Origin: Tricholoma matsutake
Taxonomy: Eukaryota; Basidiomycota; Agaricomycetes; Agaricales; Tricholomataceae
Direction: 5' to 3'
NCBI GenBank assembly: GCA_026075535.2
Contig: AP026542.1
Span: 9,548,001 to 9,612,000, forward strand
DNA: 64,000 bases
The translations under genes and the position numbers were made by a program. The stretch's first letter is position 1. Each line of letters opens with the position of its first letter. Positions 55,567 through 64,000 of the stretch are shown one piece after another. The notes under the pieces are model-generated. The model did no database searches and was not told the DNA's origin. It saw only the letters and a list, made by a program, of their open reading frames with translations.

Positions 55567-56784
55567 GCACCCTGTTGAACCCCCCATCATCAATGACAAT
55601 CTAGGAGCCTCGCCATACATGCCTGTCAACCCCAGCTTATCTTTTGACCCCCATCAAACTCCCCGAGCTGCAGGTTCTCCAATGATGGCCATCGCAACCT
55701 CTCCAACACCCAGAAATCACCCACTGCCAAGGAGCTCCATCACCAGGTCATGAACAGCGAGCAAACACCATGATGTTGTCCCCCAAAACACACCTCACTC
55801 ACCCACCACTCCCTCCATCCCTACTACACTGCCTGCCTCATCATCAACACCTGTGTTCACAGCACCTCCTCTCATGCCCTAAGCCTCCGACTGCCACCAG
55901 CATGTTGACCATGGCAGTCATGAGAACACCACAATGATGATGCAAATGTCGACATCAATGACGATGACCAGTGCTGACAGTACTTGGACTCCCACATCAT
56001 CACTGACTTGTCGCGCAATGACACCTGACACCCGCCTGCCTTGTCCACACCCCACCTACGTCGCACTGGAATTCTCCTCACCCTTGTCTTTGCCAGACCG
56101 GGTCAGCAACATTAACAATGTCTGCATCATCCATAACCACTGCCCCCACCTCCCAATCCAATACTGAAACTCCCCAATCTGCCATGCTCGGAACAATGCT
56201 ATGTCCATATCTTTGACGATGGCCACATGTCTAGACCCCATGGTCACCATTCCACACCCCCCATTTCTCGTCCTAAGCATACTACTACCACTACCATGTC
56301 ACTGCCAACAATGAAGGCAACTTGTGCTACAAACCCCCATGAAACAATGGCTAGCTATGGCTGCATCCAGATGACTGCTATCACCTCAGGAATTTATAAC
56401 CAGGCCCTAGACAAGACCCAGTCTATGGCCTGGCAAACAGTGTTGTGCGCATACATGTGCACATATTCCAGTACCAGATCCCACACCACCCCACCCACAA
56501 TCTACAACAAGAGTCTACGACGTCGCCATCTTCCTCTTTAACCCCCACAACATCACCACCAACAACAGCCCCGTCAGCCCCATCAACGATGACTACATCA
56601 TCGGGAACCACCACAACCACCTCGTCCCTTGATGGCCTCCAGAACCCCATTACAATGCCCCATGCATCCACCGACTCTGCCATGTCACCATTGACATGTG
56701 CTTCGATGACAGCCAAAACTCCTGCTTCACCCTACCTTTCCTGTATGACACCCTCAGTGCTATCATACACCAGCCTGTCACCTC
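55567..56784 (+). other. C/A-rich unit, middle part
   Basis: Continuation of 48160-49339 after the gypsy insertion, with the same CACC/CAAC words and Thr/Pro-rich translation. No domain recognised. It is interrupted again at 56785. Confidence 0.4.
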
Positions 56785-58028
56785 TAAGGCAAGGCACGGG
56801 TATGGGTAACACCATGACAATGTGGTCATGGGTATGCATGGGTATGGGTACAGGTTTCGGATTGCCATACCTGTGCAACACCATACCCCTAACCATGGGT
56901 TTATGGGTATCCAATCCATATTATAGTGAGTTCTGCCTTGTTTGCAGTGATTGTATACTTGATTTAAATATATTTAGTAGTTGTTTCAAGTTACTGAAGA
57001 GACCAGAGGGCTGCGCCCTCCTGTTTTTCCAATAGGTGCTTATCTGTCTCAGGGGGGGGGGATGGTGGGTTGTACTCTTTCTTGGTGAGTTCCCATTTGT
57101 TTCCAATGATCTTATACTTGATTTCAATCTATTTAGTGGTCGTTTCAAGCTCCCAAAGAGATGAGAGGGCTGCAACCTTTCATTTTTTTGCTAGGTGCTC
57201 ATCTGTCTCAGGAGGGCCTGGGGGGGATGGTGGGGTGTACTCTTTCTTGGTGAGTTCCCATTTGTTTACAATGATCTTATACTTGATATTAATCTATTCA
57301 GTGGTCTTTTCAAGTTCCCAAAGAGACAAGAGGGCTGCGCCCTTCCGTTTTTCCGCTAGGTGCTCATCTGTCTCAGGAGGGGGGGGATGGTGGGGTATAT
57401 TTTTTCTTGGTGAGTTCCCATTCATTTCCAATGATCTTATACTTGATTTAAATCTATTTAGTGGTCGTTTCAAGTTCCCAAAGAGACGAGAGGGCTGCAC
57501 CCTCCCATTTTTCCGCTAGGTGCTTATCTGTGTCAGGAGGGGGGATGAGGTGGGGTGTACTCTTTCTCAGTGAGTTCCCCTTCATTTCTAATGATCTTAT
57601 ACTTGATCTTAGTCTATTTAGCAGCCATTTTAAGTTCCTGAAGAGATGAGAGGGCTGCGCTCTCCTGTTTTTCTGCTAGGTGCTTATCAGTGTCAGGAGG
57701 GGGGATGAGGTGTGCTCTTTCTTGGTGAGTTCCCCTTCATTTCTAGTGATCTTATACTTGATCTTAGTCTATTTAGCAGCTGTTTTAAGTTCCCAAAGAG
57801 ACGAGAGGGCCGCACTCTCCTGTTTCTGTGCTAGGTGCTGATCTTCTTGAGTAATATATAGTAGATATTTATATAGTTGAAGTAATGTACTCGGAAACCC
57901 ACGAACATTGTGGGTAACCCCCAAAACCCGTGGGGGACACCATACCCTTACCTGAATGGGTACGGTGTTCACGGGTACAGGTACAGGTACAGCGAAATTT
58001 ACCCGGGGGTTACCCATGCCATGTCCTA
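56785..58028. mobile_element. hAT-like element carrying a satellite array
   Basis: The ends TAAGGCAAGGCACGGG and, inverted, TAGGACATGGCATGGG are flanked by a perfect 8-bp duplication GTCACCTC (56777-56784 and 58029-58036). The termini are relatives of the MITE family at 31379-38638. Inside each end are palindromic GGGTATGGGTA-type blocks. The interior is almost entirely the tandem array 56935-57860. No transposase is present. Confidence 0.82.
56935..57860. repeat. six-copy satellite, unit of about 160 bp
   Basis: The word CTTATACTTGAT (or TTGTATACTTGAT) recurs at about 56953, 57111, 57276, 57436, 57596 and 57751, spaced 155-165 bp. Each unit also holds AGAGGGCTGCGCCCTCC, a short palindrome, a CTAGGTGCT-ATCTGT word, GGAGGGGGG and TTCTTGGTGAGTTCCC. 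Units differ by substitutions, so the array is not brand new. Confidence 0.9.
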
Positions 58029-58036
58029 GTCACCTC

Positions 58037-58432
58037 CTGCCAGCCAGACCTGTTCTGTCTCACCTCCACAGATTCCCACTCACCCCAGAGCACCCTGCAT
58101 GACCGCCACATCACCATCAATGTGTCCATGTATGACAACTGCATTGCCTGCTCTGGCCCCCTCTGAAACACAAGCCATGGCCCAGGAATGATGGAACATG
58201 CTCCCAGTGTCCCAGAAACGCACCGTTTCACTGCCCCCCATGTCTCTGACCCCCACCATGCAGCATGAGCCCACAATGACAAGCATGCATGCCCACGTGT
58301 TCATTGAAACATGTCTGCTTGACAATGCCCACCCCACCTTCTCCATCCAGCGCGTCCACACCCTCCTGCACACCTCTGTCCCCCTCTGCTCACTGCCTGG
58401 ACCCCTGTTCACCCCAAAACAGCCTGCACAAC
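58037..58432 (+). other. C/A-rich unit, right part
   Basis: Resumes the unit after the hAT-like element and runs to the LTR of gypsy 4 at 58433. Same composition, no domain. Confidence 0.4.
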
Positions 58433-58626
58433 TGTAGTGAGTCGAGGGGGATCTCCTTATATCACACACCAAAAGAACATGAATAATGTATATATTTCAT
58501 GTAATGGTTGTGGTAGTAAAAGATCATTAGGTAAATAGAGGACGGGTCCCTATATAGGGACCAGTCAGGCCAATAGCAAGTAATTATAATATATACAAAC
58601 ACAGGGTCAAGCCCCAGGTCACCACA
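58433..58626 (-). repeat. gypsy 4 3' LTR
   Basis: On the sense strand it begins TGTGGTGACC and ends CTCACTACA. The inner flank is the purine tract AAGGGAGAGGG (58627-58637), and the outer flank ACAAC (58428-58432) is the predicted target duplication. The palindrome TCCCTATATAGGGA lies at 58549-58562. The second LTR is outside the window. Confidence 0.75.
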
Positions 58627-58635
58627 CCCTCTCCC

Positions 58636-60710
58636 TTAGGCTTCGTCCAGGGAATTCCCCAGAGCAGAGGTGTCAGTCATCTGCCCTTCATCAAAAGGGA
58701 CAGAAGGAAAGCATGTTTTCTCAATGGTGAGTATTTCACCATCAGAGTTGGAGACAGAGTTGGGTGTCACCGTTGTCATCCAAGTCTCTAGTCTTTTGTG
58801 GCTTGGTAGTCACGACAATGGGTTTGGAACTAAAGGGCTTCTTGGGCCCGTTAGGGGGTATTCCGGCAGTGATACACTGTTCCCTCTTCAAGGCCTTCTT
58901 CTCACCTTGAGTTGCCTTCTTGATGAGGGGGACTTTGCCAAACCAACCCTGGTTGGGGTTGTCCACGTGAGGAAAGCTCGCATGCATGGAAGCAGAGAGT
59001 TCACTGGAGAATCCAGAGGATGGGGCAGTGGAAGTCAAGAATCCAGGGTGGAGTCACCCTGAATGAGGAGGAGCTCCGCCCCTGGTGGGGATGGTAGAAT
59101 CTCATTTTCTTTTCCGTTGTGGTTCCTGAAGAGCCACATCGTTAGTTCCAGTGATCCACCACCAGGGTTCAGTCATCAGAGGGGCATCCTCTGAACAAGA
59201 GTTGGGAAGTTGCTGAAGACATCACACGACATCTGCAGCGATAGTAGACTCTTCCGAACAGGAGGAGTTGGCGGTGGCCATTGCTGTAAGCCAGCCGATG
59301 GGGTAGTGATATCCTTCTCAGACTTCCTCATCTGAGACTCCCATAGAGGTGAGGTGTCTTACGACATCCTTTAAGGAGACTTGATTGTTGGTTATTGGCA
59401 TAGGTTGCTGACAGTGCACAGGGGGGAGAGCGAGGCATTCCTGCTCTCAAATCTGTCGGTACAAGCCCGGCATAGCAAGTACCTTGGCAATACAAAGGGA
59501 CAAGAGAATTTTGACCTCAGGGTATAGCCCTGAAGGGATTTGTTGACGAAGCAGGAGTTGCCCCCTGACATGAGGGAGCGAGACCCTCTGTTCATCCAAC
59601 AGGGTACCAGGGTGGTGTCTCCACTGGTACAGATGTCGGTGCATGAACTGCGCCCATGTTTCTGTGGAGTCCAGGAGCGAGGGTTGCTCCAGGCGATTTG
59701 GATTGTTGAGTTGGGGCAATCCTTGTGCCGACTGCATCTCAATGGGGAGCCAACCGGGTAATCTCCAGTGGGCAAGGGCATAGCTCATCAGGAGTGTTCG
59801 AGCCCCTGCAGGAGTGTCATTAACAAAGCGCATATACTCACACATTCGTTCTAGCATGGGGTAATTCCTGGAGGTATGGGCCAACCAGGACCAAGCATCA
59901 AATTCCTCAGTGTTCTGAGGAATGGAGTTTGGGACTAGGCCATGAGGCTTGGGAGCCACTCGCCAGTTCACCATCCTGGGAGTGTCAGGCATCAAGGAAA
60001 TATACCTCAGTGGAGGAAGGTTGGGAAGAGGTGGGTAGACCTCATTCATGTTAACATCCTCATCAGGAACAACAGGGTGGGGAGCAGAAGGTGGAGCAGG
60101 CTGGGAAATGGCTTTTGCATAGGAGTTACCCTGAGGCCTCTCAGGGTAAGGGGACGGCTCATGAGTATGAGCTCATTTGGAGGATCTGCCTTCAAGCTCC
60201 CTTTTCAGATGCTCATTTTCACTCTCCAGGTTCCGGATGGTCTCCTGGAGGGCGTCGATGTCTTTCTCGTATTCATCATACACGCGTTCAGCTCTGGCTA
60301 AGATGCCAGAGCTAATGTTGGCATCTCGATGATCCTTCACATCAAAATATTGTTTATCATGGTCATACACATGTAAAGTGTAGCTCTTGCAAATATTGCA
60401 AGTGCCTCGGTGAAGGACAATGCCTTCACCATCGATTCTCCAGTCTTTGTCGGTGGAGGAACTGGTGCCAACACCAGCTCATCAGTTTTGGTCTTCTCTA
60501 GCAGAACATCTGTTAGAACGGATAACTTCTTCCATCTTGCCAGGGCTTGGCGAGCGGTGGATCTGAGTGTGGTTACTGCTTGAGCGCTCTCTGCTTCTCC
60601 TTCCCCCTTTGAGACTGGCCACTGGGGTTGGTCTCACACATACAGTGAGGCTGCTTGTGTTCATTGATGTCCCCCATGGGGTCATCTTCGACTGGTGGTA
60701 AACTCACCAT
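58636..60710 (-). pseudogene. extra ORF downstream of gypsy 4 pol
   Basis: The frame starts MVSLPPVEDDPMGDIN and ends SALGNSLDEA with TAA overlapping the polypurine tract, about 690 codons. It has a small C-x2-C motif (RGTCNICKSY), a coiled coil (RAERVYDEYEKDIDALQETI, RNLESENEHLKRELEG) and a Pro-rich linker. A globular part follows: EFDAWSWLAHTSRNYPMLER, LAHWRLPGWLPIEMQSAQGL, ETWAQFMHRHLYQWRHHPGT. The tail is Lys-rich (KKATQGEKKALKREQ). Several TGA codons and at least two shifts break it, but the same frame is kept for over 1.5 kb, showing past selection. Role unknown; an extra coat-associated or RNA-binding protein is a guess. Confidence 0.7.
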
Positions 60711-60838
60711 GGTCTATAGACCAAGCAATGAGGAGAGAGAAAAAATTGGAACTCCGTGCATTGTACTATACAGCAGCAGAGATTGAAAACACATTGGCAC
60801 ATTACATGGACGATGTGACCTGGAATTCACCAAGTCGT

Positions 60839-61426
60839 TCAAGCACGTTGACCCGCAGTGCCAGCTGCATGTCTTGGCAGACCCTGCCAATCCTTGGTGC
60901 CCATAAGCGCCAAGTAAGCATCAAGAGCTGCAAGGTCATTGCAGTTCACCAATAGTTCCCAAGTGGTGTCACCCAGACTCCACTTAACTTCAAATTGGAC
61001 AGTATGGCCACACCATTTGTGGGCCATAATTTCTTTGATGTACCATTTGGTGTCATCAGGTGCACCGAAGTCATAAGCATCTGGGTAATGCCTGTTAGGA
61101 AACAGGGTGTCATCATTGGGATGGTGGGGCCTCAATAGGCTGACATGGAAATGCTGGTGTAAATGCTGGTGTAAACGCCGGCGTTTAAATTCTTTCAGAA
61201 GGTCCAACTCATAGTTGGACATCTCAGGATAGGCTTGTAGGACCTTGTACGGTCCTACAAATTTAGGCAATAGTTTACTTGCGCACCCTTTCGGTAGCGC
61301 CAGGTTTTTTGTGGACAAGTAGACAAAGTCTCCTTGTTTGATATCGGGCTCTTTGCGCTGATGTTTATTAGCATAGTGCCGCTGAAACACTCTTTCAGTG
61401 ATGATGCTATCATGGGCCACTGTCAT
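60839..61426 (-). CDS. gypsy 4 pol C-terminus with chromodomain-like end
   Basis: KQGDFVYLSTKNLALPKGCA, KLLPKFVGPYKVLQAYPEMS is the GPY/F module after integrase. A chromodomain-like sequence follows: KWYIKEIMAHKWCGHTVQFE and VKWSLGDTTWELLVNCNDLA. The frame is open for 195 residues and in the family would be fused to integrase. Confidence 0.82.
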   Translation of the reverse strand: MTVAHDSIITERVFQRHYANKHQRKEPDIKQGDFVYLSTKNLALPKGCASKLLPKFVGPYKVLQAYPEMSNYELDLLKEFKRRRLHQHLHQHFHVSLLRPHHPNDDTLFPNRHYPDAYDFGAPDDTKWYIKEIMAHKWCGHTVQFEVKWSLGDTTWELLVNCNDLAALDAYLALMGTKDWQGLPRHAAGTAGQRA

Positions 61427-61429
61427 GTT

Positions 61430-62485
61430 TCACAGTGCATTCATTGCGAAAGTGCACACACCAGGAGGAATGTGTTCCATGGAAGGAAGTTCTTGCATCA
61501 TACGAGGCAAGAAGCCGTAGTTGATCTCGAATGGGGCCATCCCCATTGCCCTGTTAATTGTAGAGTTTATTGCAAACTCTACCAAAGCTATGAATTTGAC
61601 CCAATCTCTTTGATTGGATGCAACAAATGCTTGCAGTATCTGAGCGACTGATCGATTTGCACGTTCTATAATTCCATCCATTTGAGGATGGAATGAAGTG
61701 GACATGAGTATCTTGATGTCCAAGATATGGTGTACTTCACACCACCATTTGGACGTGAATTTGGAGTCTCGATCACAAACGATCAAGCCAGGTAGCCCAT
61801 GTAATCTTACAATCTCCTTCACAAATGTGGGAGATAGTTCAGAAGCTGTCATTGTCATGTTCACCAGTATTAAGTGGACCATCAATGACAGGCGGCAAAT
61901 AATTACCCAGAGGTAATCAAACCCTTTGGACTCTGGAAAGGGTCCGATAAAGTCCATACCAATGGACTCCCATGGTCTCAAGGGAGTTGGGAGCGAGTGC
62001 AATTTGCCTCACAGGGAACGGTATTCTCCTTTCAAGTGTATACAATGCTCACAAGAATCACAGTATTTCTCGACTTCACACTGAAGTCGAGGCCACCAAT
62101 ACCAATGTTGGATGTACTTCAAAGTTTTGAGTGGCCCGAAATGTCCCACAATATTGTGGGCCTGCTCAATTATATGACCATGCAGGGTCATACCTTTGGA
62201 AGTGGAGGTGGGGATGCACAAGACGTCCTCACCACCTTGGTTCTTACTCCAGATGAAGTTGTTCCAGATGCTGAAATCTGGGTGGTCCTCTGGTTTTTCA
62301 AAAACCTTCTTGAAAACTTGGTCGTTGACATAAACTTTCTGGATGTTGTCATTCAGAGGATCCAACTCTGACATATGGACATGAAGATCAGGTACCTTAA
62401 CCTGAGATGCATAAATCGAAGGGTTTTCCTCTGATTGTGGCTGTCCAGAAGAAGACGGATCTGCCCCTTCAGTATTCGCAGTCAT
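61430..62485 (-). pseudogene. gypsy 4 integrase
   Basis: HNIVGHFGPLKTLKYIQHWY, CDSCEHC is the zinc head. The core has GMDFIGPFPESKGFDYLWV, IVCDRDSKF and DGIIERANRSVA, so D, D, E are present. A stop near 62007 and another near 61428 break it. Confidence 0.88.
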
Positions 62486-62548
62486 TCTGGCTGCAGCAAC
62501 ATCCTGCTCTTTGATAAGTTCTCGAAGAGCTTTAAGCTGTTCACCGAC

Positions 62549-63136
62549 TCACTTCTGCTGAGCAGCGGCGGAGCGAGTCTCAATTACTTGATTTTTTAAT
62601 TTGAGGTGTTGATCCCACGGGAGGTCCTCATGGTTAGGATCGAGTTGTACATCTGCAAAGATGTAGTGTTGGACTAATGGGGTGTCATCCCAAGAGTCAA
62701 ATTGGTGGTAGCGGGACAGAGCATCTGCTACTTTGTTTAGTTTCCCTTTGACATATCTAATGTCAAAGTCAAAACACGATAGGTACTCCATCCACCGTGT
62801 CTGCCTAGCAGAAAGTCTGCGCTGGGTCTGGAAGAATTCCAGTGCTTTGTGATTGGTGACAATGTGGATTTGTCTACTGATCAGTTTGTCTTCCCACTTG
62901 AGGAGGGCCTCAAGTATGGCTATGGTTTTGTGCTCAAAGGTACAGTAGTTCCTTTGAGCATCTGAGAATTTCTTGGACAAGAAACCTGCAGGGCGGCAAG
63001 TTTGCCACTCAGGTCCTTGACCATACATCACACCAGTCCCAAAGACTGAGGCATCACAGATCACCCAGATTGGGTCAGGTGACTCTGGGTCGATCGGCTT
63101 CAGCACCGGTGTAGTGCAACAGATGTCCTTAATCAT
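62549..63136 (-). CDS. gypsy 4 RNase H
   Basis: The frame shows VICDASVFGTGVMYG, FEHKTIAILEALLKWEDKL, HIVTNHKALEFFQTQRRL and KVADALSRYHQF. At the third block TDHK is expected but TNHK is found, so a catalytic Asp is Asn. The codon change fits CpG decay (ACCGAT to ACCAAT). Confidence 0.85.
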   Translation of the reverse strand: MIKDICCTTPVLKPIDPESPDPIWVICDASVFGTGVMYGQGPEWQTCRPAGFLSKKFSDAQRNYCTFEHKTIAILEALLKWEDKLISRQIHIVTNHKALEFFQTQRRLSARQTRWMEYLSCFDFDIRYVKGKLNKVADALSRYHQFDSWDDTPLVQHYIFADVQLDPNHEDLPWDQHLKLKNQVIETRSAAAQQK

Positions 63137-63179
63137 CTGGAAGCAGTGATCGTGTAATGGCTGCCATAGGAACGAGGCA

Positions 63180-64000
63180 CCATTTTAGTCATCACAGAGA
63201 GCGGACTAGTATAAGCACTGATATCTGGCAAGAAATGAGCCAGATACTGCACAAGTCCCAAGAATCTCTGGACTTTGTGATAGTTACAAGGTGTCTTCCA
63301 GTCTCATACATGGGCCATCTTGTTGCTGTCTGCGTGCAGCCCATGCTTGTCAATCATATGACCTAGGCACTCTACCTTTTCAGCATAGAGTTCACACTTC
63401 TCTGCACAAAGGTACAGAGCATGCTCGTGTAGTTTGTTGAATACGAGCTCCAGATGTTTCTGGTGTTCCTCAATCATGTTACTAAACACAAAGATATTGT
63501 CCAAGTATGCATGGATGAATATTCCGATGTAATCTCAGAAGATTAAATTCATCAACCTTTGAAAGGTTGATGGTGCATTGCAGTCACCTTGTTGCATAAC
63601 CAGGCTTTCATATATGCCTTGAACCGTCAAAAAGGCGGTTTTCCAGACATCCTCAGGTTCCACTCGAACTTGCTCATAAGCATCTAAGAGATCTATTTTC
63701 GAGTGATATGTAGCTCAAGCAACATCAAGACAAATCATGTCTTGATCAGGAAATGGTGTAACATCTTTCACTGTATTCGCATTCCTCTTCACTGCGTTAA
63801 TCACAGTGCGAATTGCTCCTGATTTCTTTGGCACCACTAGCATCAGAGCAGCTTGCTCTGCTCAAGCAGGGTGCCACCACCCTGCTTTGCAGTATTTTGC
63901 TATCTTCTTGGAGAGGGGTTTCCTCATCGAGTCTGGAAACTTTGGAAGATAGTAATTGTACTTCTTCTTTTCTTCCACTAGTGGGATGTGATGGTTTATC
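63180..64000 (-). pseudogene. gypsy 4 reverse transcriptase (partial)
   Basis: From the window edge inward: LMLVVPKKSGAIRTVINAVK, KIDLLDAYEQVRVEPEDVWK, MQQGDCNAPSTFQRLMNLIF and HAYLDNIFVFSNMIEEHQKH, then VQRFLGLVQYLAHFLPDISA. The catalytic YLDD is YLDN, again a possible CpG change (GACGAT to GACAAT). Several stops interrupt it. Confidence 0.85.

Larger units (their letters stand above)
58433..64000 (-). mobile_element. Ty3/gypsy element copy 4 with extra 3' ORF (partial, continues past the window)
   Basis: On the minus strand the order is RT, RNase H, integrase, chromodomain-like end, an extra ORF, a purine tract and the 3' LTR at 58433-58626. The 5' half lies beyond 64000. Its pol is distinct from copies 1-3. 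Stops, frameshifts and Asp-to-Asn changes show it is inactive. Confidence 0.9.

Noticed and set aside
56935..57860. Repeat array considered as CRISPR
   Set aside because: The 160-bp units are directly adjacent with no unique spacers; it is a satellite.

Overview
The window is eukaryotic nuclear DNA from a filamentous basidiomycete, most likely an Agaricomycete with a repeat-swollen genome. The evidence is 50-70 nt GT-AG introns, basidiomycete-type housekeeping genes, chromodomain-bearing Ty3/gypsy elements, a Tad/I-like LINE with RNase H, and orphan repeat families that I recall from Agaricomycetes. An ectomycorrhizal species of the Tricholoma type would fit, but that is inference.

Only one stretch of about 5 kb (39440-44547) looks like ordinary host sequence. 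It holds gluconokinase (+), the 20S proteasome alpha-3 subunit (+), a CTR-family copper transporter (-) and a conserved unknown 433-residue protein (-). All four can be read without in-frame stops after removing short introns. The proteasome gene opens with an exon that consists only of its ATG.

The rest is layered mobile DNA. From left to right: a palindromic hAT-like element (698-1180); a copia gag (1623-8675) split by a complete minus-strand gypsy element (2130-7832, TSD CTAGC); a palindromic MITE (10274-12195) interrupted by a hAT-like element (10819-12118) that carries a PHD-finger ORF; a decayed LINE (13640-19335, -) abutting a copia pol (19337-21499, +); a CA-rich repeat family; an orphan multi-exon pseudogene (23059-24561); and a transposase-like gene (25511-27988, -) split by a 1134-bp DNA element with an 11-bp target duplication (26391-27524).

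Next comes a nest about 8 kb long. A plus-strand transposase-like gene (30846-38950) is cut by a hAT-type MITE (31379-38638, 8-bp TSD). That MITE is itself cut by a palindromic hAT element (31558-32495, 8-bp TSD) and by a young gypsy chromovirus (32715-38534, 5-bp TSD). To the right of the gene island lie a tRNA-derived SINE (47893-48145), a CA-rich unit broken by a gypsy chromovirus (49340-55566) and by a hAT-like element carrying a six-copy satellite (56785-58028), and finally the 3' part of another minus-strand gypsy element (58433 to the window end) with a long extra ORF downstream of pol.

Most elements are inactivated. The pattern is consistent: stops are mostly TGA at positions where CGA is plausible, and catalytic Asp codons have become Asn where the ancestral codon would create a CpG. 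This points to CpG deamination, probably of methylated repeats. Exact element borders rest on target-site duplications and terminal repeats that I read by eye; family names rest on motif recognition, not on a database search.
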